The translations under genes were made by a program, and so were the position numbers. The notes under the pieces were generated by a model. The model had not been told where the DNA came from and ran no database searches. It saw only the letters and a program-made list of their open reading frames with translations. Of a stretch of 32,647 bases of DNA, positions 7,914-14,912 are shown in pieces. The stretch is from Nocardia cerradoensis NBRC 101014. GTDB taxonomy: Bacteria; Actinomycetota; Actinomycetes; Mycobacteriales; Mycobacteriaceae. Numbering within the stretch: the stretch's first letter is position 1; each line of letters starts with the position of its first letter. The stretch covers positions 1 to 32,647 of the forward strand of contig NZ_BAFW01000374.1 in NCBI RefSeq assembly GCF_000308535.1, given 5' to 3'.

Positions 7914-8422
7914 CGGCGGCGCAGCAGCACCCCGCGGATGAACGCCGCCTGCCCGGAATGCTGGATGTCGTCGTCGACCACGCTGATCAGCCGCACGCCG
8001 AGGGTCACCGGCGGATCCCAGCGAGTGTCGACGATCCGCGGCAGGTCGGCGTCGGTGAGGGTGCGGACGTACTCGACGGTGCGGTCGTGCACGGCGTCGT
8101 GATAGCCCAGCAGCAATTCGGCCGAGACACCGTCGAGGGCCGCCACCTCCTCCGGATCGTCGCCGTACCCGGTGGCTGACTCGTCGAAGGGCAGGTCGAA
8201 GCGGCGCGACCAGCCGGCCGTCGTCCACACCTGTTCGGTGCCGGCCACATCGGCGATGTGGTCGTCCTGCACGCGGGTCAGATGCCAGATCAGCCAGGCG
8301 ATGGAATTGGCCCCCGGGTCCAGCCGCGCGGCCAGTTCCTCCTGAGTGAGCCCGGCGACCGCGCCGTGCACGTTCTCCTTGATCCGCCCGAAGGCGTCTG
8401 CCAGCAGATCGGTGCTCGTCAT
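7910..8422 (-). CDS. DinB-fold protein (DUF664 / mycothiol-dependent enzyme type)
   Basis: A 170-residue four-helix protein of the DinB/YfiT superfamily, which in actinomycetes includes mycothiol-dependent metal enzymes and many uncharacterised members. Metal-ligand candidates are the His residues in AWLIWHLTRVQDDHIAD (about 40-57) and in DDDIQHSGQAAFIRG near the C-terminus, at the usual positions for the three-His site. ATG 8422 (MTSTDLLADAFG) begins the conserved helix. It is convergent with the GT4-P450 fusion, and the two stop codons share the palindrome ctag (7910-7913). Its role in the locus is unknown. Confidence 0.85.
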   Translation of the reverse strand: MTSTDLLADAFGRIKENVHGAVAGLTQEELAARLDPGANSIAWLIWHLTRVQDDHIADVAGTEQVWTTAGWSRRFDLPFDESATGYGDDPEEVAALDGVSAELLLGYHDAVHDRTVEYVRTLTDADLPRIVDTRWDPPVTLGVRLISVVDDDIQHSGQAAFIRGVLLRRR

Positions 8423-8626
8423 GGTGGTATGCAAACACACCGGACCGACAGTTCTGCGGAACCGGTGTGAATATGCCCGCTCACAAGGTGTTTCACGGTG
8501 GTTCACCGGCCCGCCCCGCACCGGTGCGCCGAGAGTGGAAGACCGACGGAGAGTTCGGTACGTTCCTGCTACCCTGGTCGACAGTCCGGTTACGGATGTC
8601 CGGCCGGGCGGCTAACCAAGCCTCTT

Positions 8627-8660
8627 GTCCTACAACAGATGTGGGGTGACGCTGTAGGAC
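8627..8660. promoter_or_regulatory. Inverted repeat upstream of the P450 pair
   Basis: Perfect 8-bp arms gtcctaca (8627-8634) and tgtaggac (8653-8660) with an 18-bp spacer, 60 bp upstream of the TTG start of the first P450. The arms are less G/C-rich than their surroundings, which favours a protein-binding site or leader hairpin over chance. I see no other structured element in the 297-bp gap 8423-8719. Confidence 0.4.
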
Positions 8661-8719
8661 CATACCGACAGCGGAATTCTTCGTCGCGCTCGACAGTTCA
8701 TTCTCTGGAGTCACATCTT

Positions 8720-10000
8720 TTGACCACACCACGTTCTGCACTGTCCGCACTACCCGGCGCGGGCGGTCCCGCCACCTGCCCGGTCCAGCACATGGGCTCC
8801 CCGGTCGACACCGACGGCCCCCGGATTCTGCTGGACACACCGGAATTCGCCGCCGATCCGCACGGCACGTATCGGGAGATGCGCCGTCGCTACGGGTCGC
8901 TGGTCCCGATCGAGCTGTCTCCCGGCGTCCCGGCCACGCTGGTGATCGGCTACCACACCGCATTGCGAATCCTCAACGATCCCGAACACTTCCCGGCCGA
9001 CCCCCGGGCGTGGCAGGACACGATTCCCGAGGACTGCCCGGTGCGGCCGATGATGCAGTGGTATCCGAACGCGCTGCGCAATGCCGGCAATGTCCACCTG
9101 CGCTACCGGCAGGCGTATACGGCGGCCGTCGACGGCATCGACCTGCACGCGCTGCACAGCACGGTGGAGAAGATCGCGATCCCGCTGATCAACAGCTTCT
9201 GTGAGGCCGGATCGGCGGATCTGGTGTCGCAGTACGCCTTCCCCTTGGTCTTCGAATCGCTGAACCGCATGGTGGGATGTTCGGCCGAGCTGGGTCAGCG
9301 AGTGGCCACCGGTATGGCGGCGCTGTTCGACACCGTGAACGCGGCCTGGGGTATGGAACATCTGAGCCAGGCGTTGATGGAGCTGATCCACCTGCGCCGC
9401 GCCGACCCCGGCGACGACGTCACCTCGCGGCTGGCCCACCACCCGGCCAACCTCAGCGACGAGGAGATGCTCTACAACCTGATCAGCTTCTACGGTGCGG
9501 GCATCGAGCCCCAGCAGAACCTGATCGCCAACACCCTGCTGCTGATGATCACCGACGACCGGTTCGGCGGCGGCATGCTCGGCGGCAGTCTCTCCACCCG
9601 CGACGCGCTGGACGAGGTGTTGTTCAAGGATCCGCCGATGGCGAACTTCTCGATCAGCTATCCGCGCCAGCCCATCCTGATCGACAACGCCTGGCTGCCC
9701 GCGCATCAGCCGGTCGTCATCAGCCTGTCCGCGTGCAACAACGATCCGGTCATCGCCGGCGGCGACCGCACCGGCAACCGCTCGCATCTGGCCTGGAGCG
9801 CCGGCCCGCACGCCTGCCCGGCCCGTTCGGTGGCGTACCTGGTGGTGCAGGACGCGATCGACCAGCTGCTCGACGCGCTGCCGGAGATGCGCCTGGCCGT
9901 CGAGCCGAGCGAAATCACCTGGCGTCCCGGCCCGTTCCACCGTGCGATGGCAGCGCTGCCGGTCACCTTCCCCGCATCTCCTCCGTTGAATCTGGTGTAA
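8720..10000 (+). CDS. CYP157-like cytochrome P450 without the ExxR arginine
   Basis: A 426-residue P450-fold protein. TTG 8720 is chosen because GGAG (8707-8710) lies 9 bp upstream and the protein then begins at the usual distance from PHGTYREMRRRYGSLVPIEL. The K-helix, normally ExxR, reads DEVLFKDPP: E299 is present but F302 replaces Arg. The heme loop reads HLAWSAGPHACPARS, with Trp359 for the usual Phe, Cys366 kept, and CPA for CxG. The I-helix reads ISFYGAGIEPQQNL and also lacks the classic AGxxT. These deviations and the ending TWRPGPFHRAMAALPVTF match my recollection of the CYP157 family, known from Streptomyces conservons next to CYP154 genes. The next gene is a CYP154-like P450. The cvnA-D signalling genes that usually precede such pairs are absent here. 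Confidence 0.88.
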   Translation: MTTPRSALSALPGAGGPATCPVQHMGSPVDTDGPRILLDTPEFAADPHGTYREMRRRYGSLVPIELSPGVPATLVIGYHTALRILNDPEHFPADPRAWQDTIPEDCPVRPMMQWYPNALRNAGNVHLRYRQAYTAAVDGIDLHALHSTVEKIAIPLINSFCEAGSADLVSQYAFPLVFESLNRMVGCSAELGQRVATGMAALFDTVNAAWGMEHLSQALMELIHLRRADPGDDVTSRLAHHPANLSDEEMLYNLISFYGAGIEPQQNLIANTLLLMITDDRFGGGMLGGSLSTRDALDEVLFKDPPMANFSISYPRQPILIDNAWLPAHQPVVISLSACNNDPVIAGGDRTGNRSHLAWSAGPHACPARSVAYLVVQDAIDQLLDALPEMRLAVEPSEITWRPGPFHRAMAALPVTFPASPPLNLV

Positions 10001-10010
10001 GGAGCTTCCG

Positions 10011-11228
10011 ATGAAGCAGGAACCACTGGTGCTCGATCTGACCGGCGCCGATATCCAGGCCGAGAACGAGCGCATCCGGGAACGCGGTCCCGTGGCGCTG
10101 GTGGAGTTGCCGGGCGGAGTGCCGGCCTGGTCGGTGACCGATGCGGTCGTGCTGAAGAATCTGCTGTCGGATCCGCGAGTGTCGAAGGATCCGCGTCAGC
10201 ACTGGTCGGCCTACATCAACGGTGACATCAACGAGTCGTGGCCGCTGCAACCGTGGGTGGCGGCGCAGAACATGTTCACCGCGTACGGAACCGAGCATCG
10301 GCGGCTGCGCAAACTGGTCGCCCCGGCGTTCACGCATCGCCGCACCACCGCGATACGCCCGAGGATCGAGGCGATCGTGGCGGATCTGCTCGAACGGTTG
10401 AGCGCGACCGCGCCGGGCGAGGTCGTGGACCTGCGCCCGAATTACGCCTACCCGGTGCCGATCCGGGTGATCAGCGAACTGCTGGGCGTGCCCGACCATC
10501 TGGACTCGGCCATCCACGCCTGTGTCGACGGCTTCTTCGACACCTCGTTCACACCGGAGCAGGCGCAGGCGAACTTCATCGAAATGGGCCGCCTGATCGG
10601 TGAATTGGTGTCGTTCCGGCGGGAGAATCCGGGCGACGACATCACCAGTGTGCTGATCGCGACCCGCAACGAGGACGGCGCCCAGCTCTCGGAGACCGAA
10701 CTCGTCGACACCCTGATGCTGGTGATCAACGCCGGCCACGAGACCACGCTCAACCTGATCGACCAGGCCATCGTGGCGCTGCTCAGCCATCCGGATCAGC
10801 GTGCCGATGTGACCGAGGGCCGGGTGCCGTGGGCGGAGCTGGTCGAGGAGACGCTGCGCTATCAGGCGCCGGTCGCGCATCTGCCGCTGCGATACGCCGT
10901 CGAGGACATCGAGGTCGGCGAGATCCGGATTCCGAAGGGTGAGGCGATTCTGGCCTCCTACGGTGCGGCATGCCGCGATCCGAAGGTGCACGGCGAGACC
11001 GCCGCCGAGTTCGACGTACACCGCGCGAACAAGGAACACCTCGCCTTCGGCCACGGTGCGCACCACTGCCTGGGCGCTCCCCTGGCGCGGATGGAGGCCT
11101 CGATCGCGCTGCCGGCGCTGTTCGACCGCTTCCCGGATCTGCGGCTCGCGGTCGATCCGTCCGAGCTGAACCCCCTGGGCAGCTTCATCTCCAACGGGCA
11201 CATCTCGGTTCCGGTGTACCTGCGATAG
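10011..11228 (+). CDS. CYP154-like cytochrome P450
   Basis: A 405-residue soluble bacterial P450 with all standard motifs: I-helix VINAGHETTLNL, K-helix VEETLRYQAPV and heme loop LAFGHGAHHCLGAPLARME. The N-terminus LTGADIQAENERIRERGP and VSKDPRQHW resemble CYP154 enzymes, which oxidise steroids, macrolides and other ring compounds. Redox partners are not encoded nearby. It starts 10 bp after the CYP157-like gene, and its AAGGAG ribosome site overlaps the TAA stop of that gene, so the two are co-translated. A strong hairpin follows 10 bp after its stop. The pairing suggests the atypical P450 acts with this one, perhaps as a structural or regulatory partner (inference). Confidence 0.93.
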   Translation: MKQEPLVLDLTGADIQAENERIRERGPVALVELPGGVPAWSVTDAVVLKNLLSDPRVSKDPRQHWSAYINGDINESWPLQPWVAAQNMFTAYGTEHRRLRKLVAPAFTHRRTTAIRPRIEAIVADLLERLSATAPGEVVDLRPNYAYPVPIRVISELLGVPDHLDSAIHACVDGFFDTSFTPEQAQANFIEMGRLIGELVSFRRENPGDDITSVLIATRNEDGAQLSETELVDTLMLVINAGHETTLNLIDQAIVALLSHPDQRADVTEGRVPWAELVEETLRYQAPVAHLPLRYAVEDIEVGEIRIPKGEAILASYGAACRDPKVHGETAAEFDVHRANKEHLAFGHGAHHCLGAPLARMEASIALPALFDRFPDLRLAVDPSELNPLGSFISNGHISVPVYLR

Positions 11229-11238
11229 TTTCAGCGGG

Positions 11239-11270
11239 TTCCGCGCCGGCACATCGGCGCCGGCGCGGAA
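11239..11270 (+). terminator. GC-rich hairpin after the P450 pair
   Basis: Perfect 12-bp stem ttccgcgccggc (11239-11250) and gccggcgcggaa (11259-11270) with an 8-nt loop, beginning 10 bp after the P450 stop. No run of T follows, so it is either a U-less terminator or a 3'-end stabilising hairpin. It separates the P450 pair from the cyclase gene. Confidence 0.6.
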
Positions 11271-11314
11271 TCGCGAGATCTCGTCCGGGTAGTGTCCACA
11301 CGGGAGGCGAACCG

Positions 11315-12022
11315 ATGGCGTATTCGGCCGTGCTGAACCTGTCGCATCCCCTGTCCGCCGAGGTCGTGTCGGTGTTCCCCGGCGATCCCGCGCCGCGGAT
11401 CGACACCATCGCCACACTCGACGAACACGGCTTCCATCTGCAGGCGGTCACCGTCGGCGAACACACCGGAACCCATTGGGGCGCACCGGCTCACTTCACC
11501 GCCGGTGCGGCGACGGCCGATCGGCTCACTCCCGGGGATTTCGTCCTGCCCGGCGTCCGCATCGATATCAGCGCGCGAGCGGAACACGACCGCGACTACG
11601 CGCTCACGGTCGATGATCTGCTCGAATGGCAGGACCGGCACGGCGCCTTCCCCGCCGAGGCCGCTGTCCTCCTGCGCACCGGGTGGGAAAGACACTGGGG
11701 CACCGACGATTTCGCGTCGGTCGATCCGCAGGGCCGCATACATCACCCAGGCTTCTCGGTGGCGGCGGTGCACTGGCTGCTCGACCACGGCGTACTCGGC
11801 CGGCGCGGCGCCCTCGGCACCGACGCCTTCAGTCCCGATATCGGCATCGACGACACCTTCCGGGTTTCGAAGCTGCTGTACCGCGAACACCGCCTCAGCC
11901 TCGAGATCCTCGCCCACCTGGGGGATCTGCCGGACCGCGGCTTCACCGTCGTCGTGGGCGGATTCGTCACCGCGGGCGGCTCGGGGTCACCGGCGTCGAT
12001 ATACGCGTTGATCGAATCCTGA
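11315..12022 (+). CDS. Cyclase/metal-hydrolase family protein (kynurenine-formamidase fold)
   Basis: A 235-residue member of the PF04199 cyclase family, which includes kynurenine formamidase, isatin hydrolase and some polyketide cyclases. These enzymes use metal held by an HxGTHxDxPxH motif. Here it reads HTGTHWGAPAHF (residues 50-61): the His residues at 50, 54 and 60 are present, but the ligand Asp is Gly56. Other family landmarks are present: LLRTGWERHWG, GFSVAAVHWLLDH, GTDAFSPD and VVVGGFVTAGGSGSPASIYAL. ATG 11315 follows GGGAGG. The substrate is unknown. It stands after the P450 pair but beyond a strong hairpin, so it may be transcribed separately. Confidence 0.85.
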   Translation: MAYSAVLNLSHPLSAEVVSVFPGDPAPRIDTIATLDEHGFHLQAVTVGEHTGTHWGAPAHFTAGAATADRLTPGDFVLPGVRIDISARAEHDRDYALTVDDLLEWQDRHGAFPAEAAVLLRTGWERHWGTDDFASVDPQGRIHHPGFSVAAVHWLLDHGVLGRRGALGTDAFSPDIGIDDTFRVSKLLYREHRLSLEILAHLGDLPDRGFTVVVGGFVTAGGSGSPASIYALIES

Positions 12023-12074
12023 ATCTCGGAGCGGCGGCACGGCCCCGTATCGCCCGGCCGCCGGGCGGGTGCAC

Positions 12075-12161
12075 TCAGCGCAGGGGTTCGAGAACTCGCT
12101 CGACCAGGGCGGTGTCACAGTATTCGGTCACCTCGAGCAGCCGCGCGTTGGTCAGGATCGA
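12075..12161 (-). pseudogene. 3' relic of a gene, possibly NTF2/SnoaL-like
   Basis: Minus-strand reading between two in-frame TGA codons (12162-12164 upstream, 12075-12077 at the end) gives a 28-residue segment ending LLEVTEYCDTALVERVLEPL. The spacing of hydrophobic residues and the EYCDTALVERVL ending resemble the last strand and C-terminal helix of NTF2-like (SnoaL/ketosteroid-isomerase) proteins. The rest of such a gene is absent upstream. The match is short and the family assignment tentative. Confidence 0.35.
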
Positions 12162-12200
12162 TCACCCGGCGGCGGTGCGCCCCACCCGAGTGGTACGGCG

Positions 12201-12272
12201 CGCAGCGACTCGAGAGGAACCCAGCGCAGCGACCCGATATGAAGCCAGCGCAGCGGCCGCGGCTGCGACGCA
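12201..12272. repeat. Degenerate 24-bp tandem repeat, about three copies
   Basis: The core cgcagcg recurs at 12201, 12225 and 12249, exactly 24 bp apart. Copies 1 and 2 differ at only a few positions and both end in ccag; copy 3 keeps the first 7 bases and then diverges. It lies in non-coding sequence next to the relic described at 12075. Confidence 0.55.
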
Positions 12273-12414
12273 GGCGTTCATCGAGGCGTTGCGCGATACC
12301 GCGGCGGTCCTCACCAGCGAGATGCGGGGGCGGCTGCGCCCGAATGCCGCGGGCTCGCGAACGAACTCGCCGTCGTAGCCCCCACTGCGTTCGCGGCGCC
12401 GAAACCGTTGTCCG

Positions 12415-13260
12415 TCAACGGAATCGGTCACGGTTGCGGCCGCACCAGTCGGCGAAGGTTCGCGGCGCGCGACCGAGCAGGCGCCGCACCGTGTCGGTCC
12501 GCAGGCCGACGGTGTCGGCGCGCATGAGCGTGAATCCCTCCAGGATCGCTTCCGCCAGGGCCGGTGGCGCCCCCTGGGGATAGCGGGAGCGGACGGCCTC
12601 CTCGGCGGTGGTGGCGGTCTCGACCGCGATCGGGCGGCCGATCGCGTCGGCCAGCACCGCGACCTGCTCGGCGATGGTGAAAGTCTGCTCGCCGGTGAGG
12701 CAGTAGGTGGTGTCGTGCCCCGGCTGGGTGAGCGCGATCGCCGCCACCGCCGCGATATCGGCGGGGTCGATCGGCGCGTAGCGGCCGGGGCCGGTGGGAT
12801 CGAACACGGGCCGGCCGGCACGGATATCCGGCGCCCACTCGAGCGCGTTGGTCATGAAGCCGCCGGGACGCAGGATCGTCGCGGACATGCCCGAGCCACC
12901 GACGATCTGCTCTCGTTCGTGGTGCCAGCGCCCCATCGCCGGCATCGGATCACCCAGCACGTTGTACGACGACACCAGCACGACATGCCGGATCCCGGCG
13001 TGCCGCGCCGCCACCACCGCATGCCGCGCGGGCTCCACCGCCAGTCCCGGAACGAGCAGGAACAGCGAGTCGATCCCCTCGCACGCCGCCCGCAACGCCG
13101 CCGGGTCCGTCAGGTCGCCGACCACCCGTTCGGCGGCGGACGGGAGATCGGCGGCACGCGCCGGGTCCCGGACGAACAAGCGCATCGCCACACCCGTTCT
13201 GTCGAGTTCGGCCACGAGCTCTCGGCCGATATGCCCGGTCGCACCGGTTACCAGTATCAT
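12415..13260 (-). CDS. NmrA-like NAD(P)-binding oxidoreductase
   Basis: A 281-residue atypical short-chain dehydrogenase of the NmrA/YtfG (quinone oxidoreductase-like) group. The Rossmann motif MILVTGATGHIGRELV is at the N-terminus and RDPARAADL follows as the usual NADP-discriminating Arg region. GDLTDPAALRAACEGIDSLFLL and HVVLVSSYN mark the core. The group usually lacks the YxxxK pair, and none is visible here (RWHHEREQIVGGSGM occupies that place). ATG 13260 has GGAG 6-9 bp upstream. A perfect 11-bp inverted repeat lies 13 bp upstream of the start, so a repressor probably controls it. It is convergent with the cyclase and divergent from the cation transporter. Confidence 0.9.
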   Translation of the reverse strand: MILVTGATGHIGRELVAELDRTGVAMRLFVRDPARAADLPSAAERVVGDLTDPAALRAACEGIDSLFLLVPGLAVEPARHAVVAARHAGIRHVVLVSSYNVLGDPMPAMGRWHHEREQIVGGSGMSATILRPGGFMTNALEWAPDIRAGRPVFDPTGPGRYAPIDPADIAAVAAIALTQPGHDTTYCLTGEQTFTIAEQVAVLADAIGRPIAVETATTAEEAVRSRYPQGAPPALAEAILEGFTLMRADTVGLRTDTVRRLLGRAPRTFADWCGRNRDRFR

Positions 13261-13272
13261 TTCACTCCAATC

Positions 13273-13307
13273 GTTAGCCGCCTATCGATAAACATTAGGC
13301 GGCTAAC
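13273..13307. promoter_or_regulatory. Probable operator: perfect 11-bp inverted repeat
   Basis: Arms gttagccgcct (13273-13283) and aggcggctaac (13297-13307) are perfect reverse complements with a 13-bp spacer (atcgataaacatt). The element sits directly upstream of the NmrA-like gene, and in that direction the spacer contains a TATCGAT sequence that could act as a -10 box. A repressor dimer bound here would cover the promoter. The regulator is not encoded next to it. Confidence 0.65.
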
Positions 13308-13416
13308 AAAACCTCGTCAATCGATGATTTCCGGGAAATGACCGCGGGCCACCGACACCTGCCCGTTCCCGGGGCGAATCGGTCCGCCGGTGACAGCCAG
13401 GTCGTAGCGTGAGCAC

Positions 13417-14313
13417 ATGCGCGCGCTCGTGTTCTCGATGTGGGCCTCGGTGGTGTTCGTGGTGGTCTCGCTGGCGTGGGGGCTGGCCGCGGGATCGCAG
13501 ATGATCGTGTTCGACGGACTGTATTCCCTTGTGGGCATTGCACTTTCGGCGGTGTCGGTGGCGGCGCAGCGGACCGTCGCGAAGGGGGCCGACGCGTCGT
13601 ATCCGTGGGGGCGCGAGACCTGGGAGCCGGTCGCCATCGTGGTCCGCTCGACCGCCCTGGGCGGACTGTGCGTCTACGGATCGGTGAACGCCGTGCGGGA
13701 GATCCTGCACGGCGGCCGGGCCGTCTCGGCCGTCTCCGCGCTGGCGTACGCGATCACCGCGTCACTGCTCAGTGTGCTGGTGGCGCTGGTGTTGTGGCAT
13801 GCCGGACGCTCCGGTTCGGGGCTGGTCCGGGCGGAGGCCGCCGAATGGGGCGGCGATGCCGCCTTCAGCCTGATCACCCTGGCCGGATTCGGCGCGGCGG
13901 TGGCATTGGAGGCCGCCGGCCGCGACGACATCGCGCGCTACGTCGACCCCGCGCTGGTGATCATCGTGTCCCTGGCCTACCTCTGGATCCCGATCCGGCT
14001 GTTCCGCTCCGCCTTTCGCGAAATTCTCACCATGGCCGCCCCGCATTCGGTGGTCACCGACGTCGAGCGGCTGTGCGACCGGGTCCGCGCCGACCACGAC
14101 TTCGCCGCATCGTTCGTTCGCGCCTCCACCGTGGGCAGCCGCCTCGATCTGGAACTCGCCTTCGTCGTCGGTCCCCGGACCACCGAGCGCACCGTCGAAT
14201 CCTTCGACGCCGTCCGCGCCGATATCGACGCACAGCTGAACGCCCGGAATTACCACCACTCGACGTCGGTGGTGTTCACCGCGAATCGCCACTGGGTGGA
14301 GTGGGCACGCTGA
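13417..14313 (+). CDS. Cation diffusion facilitator (CDF) family transporter
   Basis: A 298-residue protein with about six membrane segments in the first 215 residues (SMWASVVFVVVSLAWGLA, SLVGIALSAVSVAA, ALAYAITASLLSVLVALVLW, VIIVSLAYLWIPIRLF) and a soluble C-terminal domain (SVVTDVERLCDRVRADHDFAASFV). CDF proteins exchange divalent metal for protons. Metal-site remnants are FDGLYSL in segment 2 and EWGGDAAFSL in segment 5. Both keep the Asp, but the His of the usual HxxxD is absent in segment 5, so the metal may not be zinc. ATG 13417 has a weak upstream site. It is convergent with the deaminase at 14327. Confidence 0.85.
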   Translation: MRALVFSMWASVVFVVVSLAWGLAAGSQMIVFDGLYSLVGIALSAVSVAAQRTVAKGADASYPWGRETWEPVAIVVRSTALGGLCVYGSVNAVREILHGGRAVSAVSALAYAITASLLSVLVALVLWHAGRSGSGLVRAEAAEWGGDAAFSLITLAGFGAAVALEAAGRDDIARYVDPALVIIVSLAYLWIPIRLFRSAFREILTMAAPHSVVTDVERLCDRVRADHDFAASFVRASTVGSRLDLELAFVVGPRTTERTVESFDAVRADIDAQLNARNYHHSTSVVFTANRHWVEWAR

Positions 14314-14326
14314 GCGATCATGTGAA

Positions 14327-14797
14327 TCACGGTGTCGGGCCGGCGGTTTCGGCATAGCGCCGGAACGGGACCAGCGCCTCCTCCCCCAGATGCGGTCCCG
14401 AGACGGCGATCTCCGCGTCACTGGCTCCGACGACCTCCGCGCAGCCGAGGGCGAACCGCGGATGTCCGCCGATGATCGCGGCGAAATCCGCCTCCGCGGC
14501 GGCGAAGACGATACGGGCGACGCCGGCCCAGACGAGCGCCGCGCTGCACATCGGGCACGGTTCGCCGCCGGCGTAGACGGTCGCGCCGACGAGATCGGCG
14601 GACGGGCCCGCGGCGGTGAGGGCGCCGAGTTCGGCATGTGCGGTGACCACACCGGATGCGGCGACCTCGTTGCGGCCCTCGGCGACCGTCGTCCCGTCGG
14701 CGGCCACGATCACGGCGCCGAAGGGGCGGTTGCCCCGGCGGCCGGCTTCCTCGCCCAAGGCGATCGCCCGGCGCAGGTGGTCGTTGTCGTGCTGCAT
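14327..14797 (-). CDS. Nucleoside/nucleobase deaminase of the CDA superfamily
   Basis: A 156-residue zinc deaminase with the signature TAHAELGAL (H zinc ligand, E proton shuttle) and GEPCPMCSAAL (two Cys zinc ligands). The fold suits guanine, cytosine or tRNA-adenosine-type deamination; the substrate cannot be assigned. The chosen start MQHDNDHLRRAIALGEEAGRR begins the usual first helix; longer readings upstream run into the cynR promoter region. It is divergent from cynR over 115 bp. A second, different deaminase follows cynS at 17044, so the cyanate genes are bracketed by deaminases. Confidence 0.88.
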   Translation of the reverse strand: MQHDNDHLRRAIALGEEAGRRGNRPFGAVIVAADGTTVAEGRNEVAASGVVTAHAELGALTAAGPSADLVGATVYAGGEPCPMCSAALVWAGVARIVFAAAEADFAAIIGGHPRFALGCAEVVGASDAEIAVSGPHLGEEALVPFRRYAETAGPTP

Positions 14798-14858
14798 CGC
14801 TGTCCTCGCTTCGATCGGCTGCGCGCGTTCCCTCGCCAGCATGCAGAACAGCGGCGAT

Positions 14859-14873
14859 AGTGTCCAAGACACT
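14859..14873. promoter_or_regulatory. Palindrome between the deaminase and cynR
   Basis: Perfect arms agtgtc and gacact around caa (14859-14873), 40 bp upstream of cynR and 62 bp upstream of the divergent deaminase start. The position fits an operator serving one or both genes. The sequence differs from the palindrome in front of the carbonic anhydrase, so binding by the same regulator is uncertain. Confidence 0.4.
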
Positions 14874-14900
14874 CTCCCCATCATCGTCATTGGCGCGACC

Positions 14901-14906
14901 TATAGT
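14901..14906 (+). promoter_or_regulatory. Probable -10 box of cynR giving a leaderless message
   Basis: TATAGT stands 6 bp before the cynR ATG at 14913, so transcription would begin at or next to the A of the ATG. No ribosome site is present upstream of the ATG, which agrees with a leaderless message, a common form in actinomycetes. No good -35 box is visible. Confidence 0.4.
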
Positions 14907-14912
14907 TGGCCG

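Larger units (their letters stand above)
12023..12414. other. Gene-poor stretch with a gene relic and short repeats
   Basis: The 392 bp between two convergent genes hold no intact gene that I can support. The left third contains a 3' gene relic on the minus strand (12075-12161), the middle holds a degenerate 24-bp tandem repeat (12201-12272), and 12273-12414 shows nothing recognisable on either strand. Open frames crossing this stretch have the composition of shadow frames. Confidence 0.6.

Noticed and set aside
8750..10075. A minus-strand frame of about 440 codons antisense to the CYP157-like gene
   Set aside because: Composition of a shadow frame, while the plus strand holds a recognisable P450 with a ribosome site.
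13317..13395. Minus-strand fragment ending VSVARGHFPEIID as a possible gene relic
   Set aside because: Only about 25 residues look protein-like, no family comes to mind, and it lies in the leader of the cation transporter; too little evidence.
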